Positions 46,683-62,199 of a stretch of DNA of 64,000 bases are shown piece after piece. The notes beneath the pieces are model-generated. The model ran no database searches. It worked only from the letters and a program-made list of their open reading frames with translations, and had not been told where the DNA came from. This DNA is from Phycomyces blakesleeanus NRRL 1555(-) (lineage: Eukaryota > Mucoromycota > Mucoromycetes > Mucorales > Phycomycetaceae): the NCBI RefSeq assembly GCF_001638985.1, contig NW_017265153.1:62001-126000 (forward strand). Reading direction: 5' to 3'. Made by a program: the position numbers and the translations under genes. Within the stretch, counting starts at the first letter, position 1. Every line of letters starts with the position of its first letter.

Positions 46683-46815
46683 TTGATCCCCAGTGGGTTT
46701 GACCTTTTGACTTTGTTATAGTAAAAGGAAGACCAACCCAGATCGGGAACGACAATATATAGCTCGGTGTCGAGCATATTCCTTTTGAATAAAAGCTTTT
46801 CTGCCAGTCTTTTTT
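46683..46815 (+). ncRNA. Candidate structured RNA, identity unknown
   Basis: This island is clearly less AT-rich than its surroundings. Nested complementary segments are TCCC (46687-46690) with GGGA (46745-46748), GGGTT (46695-46699) with AACCC (46735-46739), and CCTTTT (46703-46708) with AAAAGG (46723-46728). A second hairpin GCTCG-GTGT-CGAGC is at 46762-46775, and a third CTTTT-GAAT-AAAAG at 46782-46795. A T6 run at 46810-46815 could end a Pol III transcript. I compared it from memory with U1, U2, U4, U5, U6, 5S and SRP RNA and saw no match. It could also be chance. Confidence 0.25.
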
Positions 46816-48099
46816 AATATTAAAGCAGTATTTTAAGATTCAAGAGAATCTTTAAATGAAACGAACTAAAGAATGCTTACCATGATTTGTACTGTATTGT
46901 ATTGTAATAAAAATAAAATTAATAGTTTTATATTATTTTCTGGGTTTGTTTGATTTTAAATACTGTAATATCCGATCGAGTCGTAGATAAACCCAGACAC
47001 AAAGACTTGTCAGAAGTTAATAAAAATAGTAATTTGAAGATAGTTAATGACATTAATATATTATGACTTAAAATAAGATATATTTTTTGGATTAAAATGA
47101 TTTACTTGCAAAAGGATAAAGATCAAAAACAGAATAGCATAAAATATGATGAGCCAAAAAAAAAAAGATGTTTTTCATATAAAGAACCATGGTGTAAATT
47201 CTTATTTTTTTTTTTATCAATTTATTAATTTTTATGAATTTTTGCTTATACACATTGTTTGTACTTAAGATTGAGACGAACAAATGTTAGTTTTTAGACA
47301 AATAAGGATTATTATATAGAATATTTATATACAAATATCTAAATTCTTACAGATAGAATAGCCAGTCAGAGTTGTTTAATTTTTTTTTGAATGCCTAGTC
47401 TGTTGACATCAATTAATTGACATTATTTTGCCTAATTACTCAATTATAGTAAATGCTCAGATTTATTATGTTACTTTTGTATTACAAGGTAGTTACAGGC
47501 TGTATATGAATATAAAGGTTTCAAAAGTATACTGAGCTACTACTACTCCACCTTTATTTGTTGTTGAAAAAAGGAGGGAACCAATTTATCTAAGATCAAT
47601 TTTTTTATGGTAGCATCGTACAATATACAAAGTGAGTTTACTGTTTAGCTTTTTAAGCATTGTCTGTATTTTTAATCACTCAAGACAAATGGTTACTATA
47701 ATAAAAAATAAAGAGATAAACGCAGCAAAATAATATATAGATATACATAATAATGATATTCCATAAACTCTTTGACAGAAATATCCAAGGATGCGGGCTC
47801 TTTGTAACCATGCATTACTACAAAAGGGACTTTCTAAATTAAACAGTAAATATTGCTATTTATTTTAGACGAGAAATTGCTCCCTACACCCAAGGTAGCA
47901 CCAAATTATCAATTACAAATTCGCCATACAGAATATTATAAACTTGTTTATTTTTTTAAAAAAAACAAAAAGCAAAAGCAGATCCTACAAAGTGAGGACT
48001 GTGTATGTATATCTTAAGGTATACTTAATAAAATGAGAAAAAAAAGTCTGCCTTGGTTTCTCTTTGTGCTTGACTAATTAATATAACTATTTGTTAATT
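46816..48099. other. AT-rich intergenic region
   Basis: No gene is visible between the candidate RNA and the orphan protein gene. It has homopolymer runs and short frames only. Confidence 0.5.
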
Positions 48100-49579
48100 T
48101 CATTTAATACGAAATAGACGCTTGACTGATTTTCTATTTACTCTGTGCTTGGTAGTGGTATGTGTGTCTTCTAATGAGGGAGAGGGAGAATGAGAGCGAA
48201 TGGAAGATTGGTATTCGGTGGTATGAATCGAAAACTGATCAGCATCGTGAGGGAAGGTAATGTCATTATCAAAAAGTGAAACATTAAATAGTGGTTTTTG
48301 AGATGCATCTATTAAAGAGGATACTGCGTTGTTGTTGTGATGGTAGTGAAATATAGAGCTAGTATCTCTTGATTGTGAAGCCATGGGGTTCAGGTCAACC
48401 GAAGAGTGACCAATCATAGCCAGCTGATAAAATGCTGAGGTGCTCGATGTGGCAGCTGGGGCCTCTTTTATAAACGAGGTTGCTTTCCCCGCGAACGAGT
48501 CGTTTGTTGATGGTGAAGTAGCAGACTGCTCGGTTCCTTCAATAGAAGACGAGTATTGTGTGGACGGAAGGTCGGGAGATTCTCCGGTTTTCGGTCCCGA
48601 CAAAGCGGTGTGGGTATTATGTTGAAGTTGGTGCCGTGAAAGTTCTTGAATTGGCGTGAATGAGCCGTCAGAGGAACTTGAGAGTGAGGGGAATCCACGA
48701 AGCTGCGTTGTGTAAGACTTTACTTTGTCATGATGGCTATATGAAGTAGGGTGAGATATTGGCTGTTGCGATGGGACTGATTCAGGTTGTGTATCCAAAT
48801 CATGGTCGATAGAAAAGTGGGATGTTTGGGGTTTAGTTTTTGGTGGGGATTGTTGCTGCTGCTGACTTTTTTTCTTGGTTAGGCTTTCCTGTAAAACATT
48901 TACAGTGGAGAGGGGAGGAACAGGATTGTCTGTCAGAGTTATGTACTCTACTGATTTATCCTCGCCTATAGAATTTTGAAGCGTGGGTACAGCTGGAAAA
49001 ACAGGTAATTCTTGGGGTCGAAGCGTGTTGGACCAATCTCGCTGTTTCCTCCGAGCTTCTTCAAAAAGTGTAAACCAGTTATTAGGAATAGGTGCACGTA
49101 GTTGTCTCGTCCAGAGAAATACAGATGGATTCCCATTGCTGTCAAATGCATCAAAAGCGGCGAAATCGCCGGGTATGTATCTTGCTTCTGACCATCGCAT
49201 CGAGGATACGTCGGAGCCTGTCATTTTGCACTATATATTAGATGACCTGGCATTATTTTTTAGTGAAAAAAATCTGACTTACGAAGAATAACGAAACAGC
49301 ACATGTCGTCGTCCCAGCCTATACAGTCGCTTTAAAGTTAGAGTGTGGTTAGGAGCAATGTTATATATTACCTTGGAATAAACCAACAACAATGAGACTG
49401 ATCTTGAGAATATAAAGGTTACCCTGTATAAGATCGTTGTGATCAATTTGTTGAAGAATTACGTTTGGTGGAGTTAATGCTGAACTGTGTTCAGTCAATC
49501 TTCGTTCAGCGTCGTTGGTAGGTGCCGAGTTTGACCAACGTGCCAGCCGTTGTAACTTGGTTAAGCTCTTGGCTTCCAT
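48100..49579 (-). CDS. Orphan protein with Trp-rich N-terminal module and disordered C-terminus
   Basis: Proposed exons are 49579-49423 (or -49372), 49318-49283 and 49217-48100, giving 436 or 453 aa; both versions keep frame. The 36-nt middle exon encodes WDDDMCCFVILR and was found by phase matching. After the joins the N-terminal 130 residues read as a compact module with conserved-looking text: MRWSEARYIPGDFAAFDAF, SVFLWTRQLRAPIPNNWF, LFEEARRKQRDW. The rest is Ser/Gln/Pro/His-rich and probably disordered, ending with a basic patch (HRVNRKSVKRLFRIK). The longer exon-1 version adds a hydrophobic segment (LYILKISLIVVGLF). I do not recognise the family and assign no function. Confidence 0.55.
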
Positions 49580-52500
49580 AGACTTTTTTTTAGTAAAAGA
49601 AACTGGCAAGGAAAGAAAGAGGGATTCAAGTGAACTATAGGAAAATGAAAGGAGAAAAGGAAAGAGCGCTGATCAAATAGAACTATACTTCTGATCGGTT
49701 TTTCTTGCCCATTGAATGTAGTACAAAACACGAGGCATTCTAAAGGTATCATGGCATGTAAATGTGCCATGGCGTTTTTCTTTCTTTTGTACAACTGCTA
49801 GAAAACAGCAGTAGAGATCGCCGCATTCAGATTTGAAAAGCACATCGCTAGCATGATCCTTATACTAAAGCTCAGCCGAGATTTTCGATTATTTTTAATT
49901 CAAAAACCTTGTGTCAAAATGTACAATCTAATTTGTTTACCATTTATTATTTCAAGTCCTTGTACGGTATACTTGATTACAGAATCCTTGCTGATATTGT
50001 CTACAAATATTTGTCTATCAAAAGTACAAAAGGATTGATGGAAAACAAAATTTGGCTTTTATTTTATCCTTACTTTAGATCCTGGGAACCATGTCATCAA
50101 CCCTGATTGGTGGATGCCTCTCACAATATCATAAATGGGTATATGTACTATTTAAAGACAATATTCTGCATCCATACAATGTCGAGCACCTGTATACTGT
50201 GTTATGATTGATCAATAGAAAATGTAATCCATATTTTGCTTTTAGAATAAGAAACAAGCCTGTCGATAAAATATAGACTCAAAATTACTAGAGTACATAT
50301 CTAACTATGTGAATTTCCTTAACAAATTTCCTTGCAAAGAAAAAGGTAAAAAATATACATAAATAAATAAATACAAGAAGGACCACACATTAATCAAGCT
50401 ACACAAACAATAAAACAGTTACAGTACTACGTGTAGTCTTGACTACTGTGCTCGACTTTATATTAATTTCACATAATCATCAAGCTTTCCGTATTACTTA
50501 AAATATAATATCTAACATTTGCAGTAAGTACACAATAGTCAATTTACAATCGTTACAATAGTTTACGACATTAAATATTTTAAGCAGAAAATTAACAGGC
50601 CAAAGAAAAAAAATGGGAACGTAAAAGGAGATTCTAGGAGAGGTTTCTTTCTTTCTTTTCTTTTCAAAAAAAAAAAGCTACATTTTTCGACCATTTACTT
50701 TTATGGATAATCATGTATCTGCTCTATAGCAACTATAATTCTCTTTCTCTTAAAAATACACATTTATATTCGATAATGCATCATGTACTTATCTTGTACA
50801 ACTAAAAATAATTTGCTACCAATGTTCTAATATATAATATGCTTTCATATTAGACATACTGTTTTGTTGAATTTACCACACACTTGTCGTCTTAGTATAC
50901 AATTTTGCATCCTTTCACATCATCCAACTCTTGGAACAAATTGGGTATAAACCCTTCAGTTGCATTATTTCTCAACAACCTTTGTTTCCGTGCTCCATGC
51001 GAGCAGACACTAAGAACGTATACCAGTATATTCTGAAGAGATCGCGAGTACCACCCATAAATAAACTAGAAATTTGGGGAATTGCGATAAATTTAAGCAC
51101 CAAGATTTTTATAGAATAAAATAAAAACGATATGCAAAAGTTCAGAAAAGCAATAAAAACAGAGGTTATTGACCTATTTATTCTAAAGCAGACCCTCTAC
51201 ACTACCCAAGAGCACATTTTCATGAGGGTTAGCATCACTAACTAGGAACATATTTCCTATGGTTATACCTCACCACCACATGAAGTAATTCGATACTTTT
51301 GAGTGTTTTCTTTTGAGTGTTTTCTTATTATTTATACTATATACAGGAGGACTATAACGTAGCCGGACCAATATATTATCAATATACTTACAGCCGAAAA
51401 GGAGTTTAGCTTAAACGTAGCAAGTTCTAAAGATTCTTTTCAACCTGAAAGTTTAAAAATATTCTGACTGCTTCTCACATCTTACTTTTACTTTCAATTA
51501 TTATTTATCTATTGGCATTATGTAACTTTATAAAAAAAAGGGGGAACAAAGAATATCAAAATCTCAATATTATGTATTTTTAAAAAAAAGCAGAGGTTTG
51601 GACAGTAATTTTAAGATATTCAAATATAAAGTTTTTTTTAAGAGATAAGTTTGAGGTTTCTCTTATGAATCATTATAAAAGTATCCAGACAAAGTGTTAG
51701 GAGGATATAGCTTAATTGCACTTTGAACACTGTTTGTGGAATATATCTATATATTTCTGTTGCCTTAAACTTCCGAGGCATCATTAGTCAGTTGCAATAT
51801 GGTGGCGCGACTCCTAATATGCTTATAAATGTTCATCAAGTATCAGGTATCGTGAGATCAAGATACAGTGTCCCGGAGAGTTGCCGTGCGAGACAAAGAA
51901 TGGGATATTAAAAAAAAGGTGCCTTTATTTTTGAGCCACAATATCAAGAAAATGTATAAATAAAACGTAGACATTCCAATACTATACATTCTGTTGTGTT
52001 TTATTCCATTTTATGTTGCTTTGATTCGGTATATAGTAGAACACTGACATATATTATGTTTTGAATATTGACTACCGCCAAGTTAAAAAAGATAGCAGAG
52101 AAAATATGTGGTGCTTTGATGTTTCTTCTTCTATATATATACTTGCTAACAATATTCTATGTACTATTTCAAAGGTTAATGTATATCTTTTTTATATGTT
52201 TAAGCTTACTCCAATAACAACAATTTTTGCATTTAATCAAAAGAGAATAGTATCTTAATTTCAATAATACTAACGATAAATGTTCTTTAATAAGCTACTA
52301 CTTGGTTATATATTTAATCGTAAATTCAATATATAAAACAATAAAAAAAAACCAAAAAAAAAAAGATTTTTATTGATTTGCTTTTTAAAAACAAAGCCTT
52401 AGCTCAGGTTGAATACAGCCCATTTATACATATCCAGAAAGTAAGAGTAGAGAGCTTATACAGTATCCTTGCTAATTATGACTCATTCGGTCAATTGAAT

Positions 52501-52736
52501 TTTCCCTGATCTGTGCTTTCCTTAGGGGTTTGTGGGTCAATGTGATTAGATTTATTATTATTATTATTATTTATATGAGGATAAGTGCAGGTTTAAAGAT
52601 TTGGTCAGATTCAGAAATTTACCAAAACAGGATAGGCCAGTGACGCCACATCCTTACCATGATTGGTCCGATCCATTTAAAGCCTGAAAAAATAATAAAA
52701 CAGGAACATATCCTCTTTGTTTTGACAGCACCCACC
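49580..52736. other. AT-rich divergent intergenic region
   Basis: Lies between the orphan gene and alanyl-tRNA synthetase. Most is AT-rich. A stretch near 51690-51910 is less AT-rich and encodes a 62-residue open frame without recognisable motifs; it might be a decayed gene or an RNA. The last part before 52737 should hold the synthetase promoter. Confidence 0.5.
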
Positions 52737-56065
<3,329 letters not shown>

Positions 56066-56311
56066 ATATGTTATCAGTAATTACAATAAATAAATAATAA
56101 TAAATATCTGTGTAATAATTTTTTTTTTAAAAAAAAAAAGAAGCCAAATCTGTATATACCATGCGAAAGTTGTTTATCAATGTATTTATTTCAAAGCATA
56201 TACGCTTTCCCAGATTAGAAGAGACATCGAAATACATCCAAAAAAAAAGAAAAGAAAAGAAATAAGGAAATAATGATTATGAAGAAAAATGTTTTCATTG
56301 TTTGAACTCGT

Positions 56312-56406
56312 TTAGCTACCCCACCAAGAGAGTAAGCCCAGACCATCCTCTTGAATTGTGCACTACATAAACCATAATTTTGTTTAATAAACCACACTTC
56401 GTATAC

Positions 56407-56437
<31 letters not shown>

Positions 56438-57303
56438 ATTTGAACTTACTGTTAATGAATAAGGAGGTATTTTTGTAGAGTTTGCTGCCAAATCGTTACT
56501 TGCGGATAAGTCTGCAACTGACTGTCTACGACCTCCAGATACTGCACCATGATGGGTTGTAGGTGTGGTATCTGTAAACAGTCCATGTAGGATACGGAAT
56601 CGTATAGGTTCCTCCACATCCATAAACAATTTTTCTCCATCATAATTCCATACCCAAACTTGTTCTGCTGCATCACTATATTCGCAGCGTTAAACAAGGA
56701 ATGATCCAAGAGCTAAACAATTATCTGAAATACTTACAATTCAGATCCGACCTGAAGAGTAGGTGCAGGGATAAGAATGTCATCAAAGAAACCCATAGTA
56801 ACTACGAAGAAAGATTTTTTCAGAACTGAATTATCTTACCTTTGAATTGGGTTAATGATTTCCTGCTTTATTACCTCGAACACCGCTTGGTGAACAGCTT
56901 TTGATTTTTCCAGTCAACACTTCTCCCACAAAAGGTTTAAATACTACCAGTCTAAATTTAACTATTTGAATAAATTAGTTTCTGTAATGGGCACCCCCAA
57001 AAAAAAAGAAGATTAACAATATTGAGCATACCTTTTGTGTAGGTGCATCCATCACCGTAGAGAATGTGTGCTTCCGATACTTCTATAATGTCACGTACGC
57101 AAATGCACAAGCCAACCTCTTGAACAACCTAATTTAACGAGATTAAGTCAAATGCAAGTCATTATGGCCCATGAGTTTATTTTCTTTTTTACTTTGTTGG
57201 CAAACTTTTCATTCAGCACGCCTGTAATGGCCTCAGTTGTACTCTTTCTAAAGTCATTTGGTACAATCTTCACGGTATCTTCAAGCTCGGAAAGGAGAAA
57301 CAT
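56312..57303 (-). CDS. RPC25: RNA polymerase III subunit RPC8 (Rpc25/POLR3H)
   Basis: Stalk subunit of RNA polymerase III, the Rpb7 paralogue that pairs with Rpc17. Exons are 57303-57193, 57128-57032, 56961-56875, 56801-56738, 56675-56450 and 56362-56312, summing to 211 aa, close to the human (204) and yeast (212) proteins. The N-terminal Rpb7-like domain reads MFLLSELEDTVKIVP and VGLCICVRDI. The OB part reads KVKFRLVVFKPFVGEVLTGK, SCSPSGVRVTMGFFDDILIP and DAAEQVWVWNYDGEKLFMD. The C-terminus GLGLLSWWGS matches the conserved end and is encoded by a 51-nt last exon, which a simple open-frame reading would miss. The intron before it contains a 27-A run on the sense strand. The gene is convergent with alanyl-tRNA synthetase. 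Confidence 0.93.
56407..56433. repeat. 27-bp homopolymer T tract (A tract on the RPC25 sense strand)
   Basis: Twenty-seven uninterrupted T residues on the plus strand inside the last RPC25 intron (56449-56363), starting about 16 nt after its donor in the sense direction. Confidence 0.95.
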
Positions 57304-57644
57304 GAGCTAATGGTAATAAAGTAGAATAAAAATGAAATAAAAAAAAATGGCCTGCTAAAGAAGTGCTATATTTTTTCGGACAGACAAATTGTGGCTTCTC
57401 CCAATGCACTTTTAAGTAAACTCAATTTGCACAATACAAAAATCGCAGTCCAATCACTCAGCTCATGCAAAGAAGTCGACAGTGCTTTTTGTATTATTAT
57501 CGTTTTTGAAAGGTGCTTGATTTATTAGAATTTGACAAGTATTGTACAATATTATAATGAGAGAAAATGAAAAAAAAATATAGGAAATCGTTTTTTTTTG
57601 CTTATGGCAACTTGCCAAGCAGACCACGGCCACCACTACCACCA

Positions 57645-60600
57645 TCAACGGCCTTGTTCGATACGCACATGGATCTCACCTGTGCCTGCAGGCTTCAAAG
57701 CCAACCAACCGTCGAATGGTTGTCCAGCACGAAGGTTATCCCAGAGATCGATTGTAACATCTCCAATATCAACGTCATTGAGAGTGTTGTGGTCCTTGAC
57801 CTTGAAGTCGAGGACAGTTTTGCTACTGCTGACACGAGCAGTAAAAGTCTCATTCCATTCAGGGGTAAGAGTCTTCTTGATGTGACGAGTCTTTCCGATC
57901 ATCTTGCTACCAATACGAACACGAGCATAAGGATCGCTAGTTCCTCCACGATCCATGGCCTTGAGGTTACGAGCACCCAATAAGCTAATACTGATGCTAC
58001 CACCAACGTTCATGCTACTGTCTAAAAGTGATTAATCAATATTAGTAAGGAGTTCTTTTTTTTTATAAAAAAATATTCTCATTGCTTTCCCCAGAAAAAC
58101 TTACCCTCTGAGCGTCTTGTCTGAGAATGTTGAATGGAGTAAGAGTCATTAGAGATACTGGGATCAATAGAAGAATTCTGAGGAGACACACTCATGCGTC
58201 TAGGCTCAGGCGTAGAAGGAGAGGGCTCACTGGACAGAGGAGATGAAACCTGAGGTGGGGAAGGGATAGAAGGTACAGGAGGTACGTTATCAGAAGTGTT
58301 ACTCTTCTTGCTACTGCTACCGCTGCCGAGCTTTCCGATACCACGGATACCACCACCAATAGCCTTGACACCACCACCAAGAACCTTGACACCACCACCA
58401 AGAACCTTTCCACCGGCACCAAGACCGGCACCGACTGCAGCACCAGGAGCAGAAGTGAAAATACGAGTTGTGGCAGAGAAAATGTTTGTTCCAGTGCGCT
58501 TACGAGCCAACAACTGGGGTTGCCACAAGAGACGAACACGGAGCTTGGAATCGCTACCAAGAGAGACCTCGATATCCTTTGCAGCAAAACTTTCAACCAA
58601 GTCACCAGCAAAAGTGATTTCGGCGCGACCGATCAATTCATTCTTGCCAATCTGATCCCAATCAAATACTTCGGCAATCAATACAGCACCAATACGCTGG
58701 AGCTATTATTTAGGTACATGAAAAAAAAAAATTAAGTCAGAACCACTAATCTGTAAAAGCAAAACCTAAGTACATGATGCTTACAACAGGAACAGTAAAG
58801 ACTTCGTTTCTGAATACAGGGTTCAACTCTTTCTTATGGACCTCGGTCTTGTGGAGCTTGACATCATTCATGGAAAAGACGACATAAGGATCGCTAGTTC
58901 CTGAGCGATCAATACCCTTAAGGTTGGTAGCCTTTAAGGCAGTGACAGTCAGGTTACCTTGGTCTAAAGTAAATAAACCAAACAGTTAATACTGGTTCAT
59001 AAATTTCATATTTTTTTTTTGAAAAAAAAATGTAATGACTCACTCTCAAGGCTTTCACTGGGGTCTAAAGTAAATTTGACAACAGGAATAAAGTCAAAGC
59101 TGAGACGAATGGTTCCACCGCCTTCAGCTTCGAGTAGCTTATATTCCTTGCTTCCATCATCAGTCTCGGAATCAGCCTTGGCACGACGGGCTTGTACGTC
59201 ACGAACCAGATCGCGGACTGGGCTGACCCAGTAACCAGCGTTAGAATCGTCCTTGTCTTCTTTGACAGGCTTCACACGGACTGTGACACGTGAGAAGTCC
59301 ATCTCTTTTACAAACACATCACCAGTCTCGTTAATGGCCAGTCTGGTACCCTTAGCCTGGGCAGTACGGAACTGGGGATCATTGGAGTCAATCAAGATAT
59401 CGATAGTGGCATTGACCTTTTCCTTTAGGCTGACAGTGTGAACAGTAACCTTGAGGATGCCAGATTCATAGGCCAACAAGTTGATTTGAGAGTTGTCTTG
59501 AGTATATTTGATAACCTCTCCATGGACATCCTTCTCAGGGTGGGTATCAACAACAGGCGCGGGTTCTTTGGGGGTATCATCTTCTTCAGCAGGAGTTTCA
59601 CCCTCTACAGGCTCCTTGGATTCAGCTTCAGTAACCTCGGCAATCTTGGCAAGCTCAAGTGTAGGAAAGAATGATGCGGAGTAATGTAAGGTACCCTTGG
59701 TTTGTTTACGGTCCATACCCAATAGGTTGACCCATCTATTGGTTTAATATGTATATGTATATGTTAATAAAAAAAAGTTCGTTGCTTATGGATACTTGTA
59801 ATCCAAGTAGCTGTTATATATATATGTATATAAACCTGCCTGTCAACAGGTTCGAGGCCTTCATATACAACTTGTTTATTCTCAGTTGTAACCTCCTTGA
59901 CGATGTCTTTGAGGAATATTTCGGCAAGGCCAAGGAATTTATCCTTCTGGATGTCATTAAAGTCCATAACTTCGAGAACAAGATCCTCGCGAATGGAATG
60001 AATGGGTACATAGAGAGGAGTGTTCCATACAGGATTCAACTCATCATCAATGTATTCGGTTTGACCACGGACTTGTGTACCAGACATGACACGAACATAG
60101 GGGTCAGACTTGCCACCGGTCAAAGCTTCGACGTTTTTGATTTCTTCTGCACTAAATACGTTGATGCGTACAACACCAACAGGCTCGCCTAAAGAACGAC
60201 AAATAAGTAACCCACACCAGATTCGATTGATAATAGACATAAATTTTACTTACGGTAAGATCCATGACCAAGGCCACCATCGAAACCAGTCATGGCGACA
60301 GGCTTCCAGATAGCGCCCAAGTGAATTTTGCCAGTACCGTCCTTGAGCTGCCACCAGTCTTGACTGTTCTTGGTGATCTGCTCTTCCATATCGACCATAC
60401 GCGACTCAAAGCGACCGATACACTCGTCATCCGAGAATTCCTTGGAGTTCATAACCTCGACAGATAGATTGAGTTGGGTCTTGTCGGCCACAAATACTTC
60501 GACCCATTTGAACCAGCGAGGGTTGACACTACGCTTGAAGACCATGGTGCGCAACTTCTCGACACCATTGACCTTGAAGATAGCATAGGCATCCGTGTCG

Positions 60601-62156
60601 GATCCACCACCGACCAAGGGAAGACCGAAGCCACCCTTCTTTTCAGCACCAAGTTCCTTGCACTCGTGTAGCATGAAACGCAAGACACCGCTATTGGACT
60701 CGGCTGGGGGTGTGACAGTGCCGTCCTCAAGTTTTTCGGGAAGCGAGATTGGGAAGTGACGCAGATCACATTTGATTTCACCGACAGGCTTGCCACCTCG
60801 TGTGACAACAAGAGAAAGACCTTCTGCCTGGGAATCGGCCTCGAGCTGCTTAAGGTCGAATGTGGCCACACCAACGATAGTATCCTTGCGACCAACGTTG
60901 CGGTCCATGACCTGCAAAAAGAGGGGTTCTGTGAGGGTATTGAGAAGCAAAAAGTGGGTTTCGTCCCACTTGGGGTTGGAGGTGTCTTCGTGAGCGGAAG
61001 AACGGCCGACCTCTGTGTTGATGGTATTGCCGATATGGAAGGTGACATACGGATCCAGACTGCCAAACATATCGGATCCCTTGAGGTTAATAGCCGAGTA
61101 CAAGGTCAATCCAAGTACGCCATTGGCCGAGTCTAATTGAAATAAGAAAAAAAAAAGAGAAAAGATTAAAATAATAGAAAATTAAGTTTAGATTTCATCA
61201 TGTCATGGTTTTTAAGTATTAATTAATCAATTAATGAGACCATTCCACTTTTGTTCGATAGACTTTACCTAAATCAACACCACCTGCCATCATGCCTGCG
61301 ACATCGAGCAAATATGCGTTGGGGGCATACATCATCGGTCCGAGTGTGGCATGGACTTGGTCCTGTACAAATGATTGCAATCCGGGAATACTGTTGATGT
61401 CAAAGCCCAAGGTTTCGCCACCAACAGGCTTGAGTACGTAATCAAACATAGGCTTGTCGAGGAAAGAGGCCTCGAGAGTCTTGACGTGAGGGAATTCATT
61501 GAACAACTTGAACTTGAGACGGAGAGTACCACTGAACGCGATATCTTCCAACAGGACTGGCATTTCTACACCGACCATGCCCTTTCCCACGCGAATGGAC
61601 AGAACGATCTTGGGGTTGACTTTAGACTGGACTTCGCGTTTAGAGAGATCGAGTACATCATTGGGGACAAAGGACAATTTCCAGTCCATGCACTATAATT
61701 TTTTTTTTGTATTTTTGTATTTTTTAAAGTAACCAAAATAAATAAACAAACATAGAATTAAAATCCACTAAAACCAATCAATCATTTGGTAGTCTTTTTT
61801 TCATTTTTTTTCTTTTCTTTCTTTTGACTTACCACAACATTAGGCTCGGTCTTGGGATATGTCTTGATGCTTTCAATACGAGGTGCCTTGGTACCAAGGG
61901 TGAATGTGCTGAGGCGGATAGAGTCAAGGAATGAGGGTGTGCTTTCAATCAAAATTGCATCAGCAGTGCCGATAATCTGGGCCGACAACACAGGCTCGTA
62001 GATAAGCCAGAAACGGGCCAAGAAGTGATTGATCCAATCTGCAGACTCGGCGTCTGTCTCAAGACGGCTAACCATCATTTCACGATTGATGTCATCTCGT
62101 ACATTACGTCTAAGACGGCGGATAGATGTTTGGTGATAGGTAGCTATACACACACA

Positions 62157-62199
<43 letters not shown>

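Noticed and set aside
51723..51911. 62-codon plus-strand frame in a less AT-rich patch
   Set aside because: No splice partners, no recognisable motifs; kept only as a note on the intergenic region.
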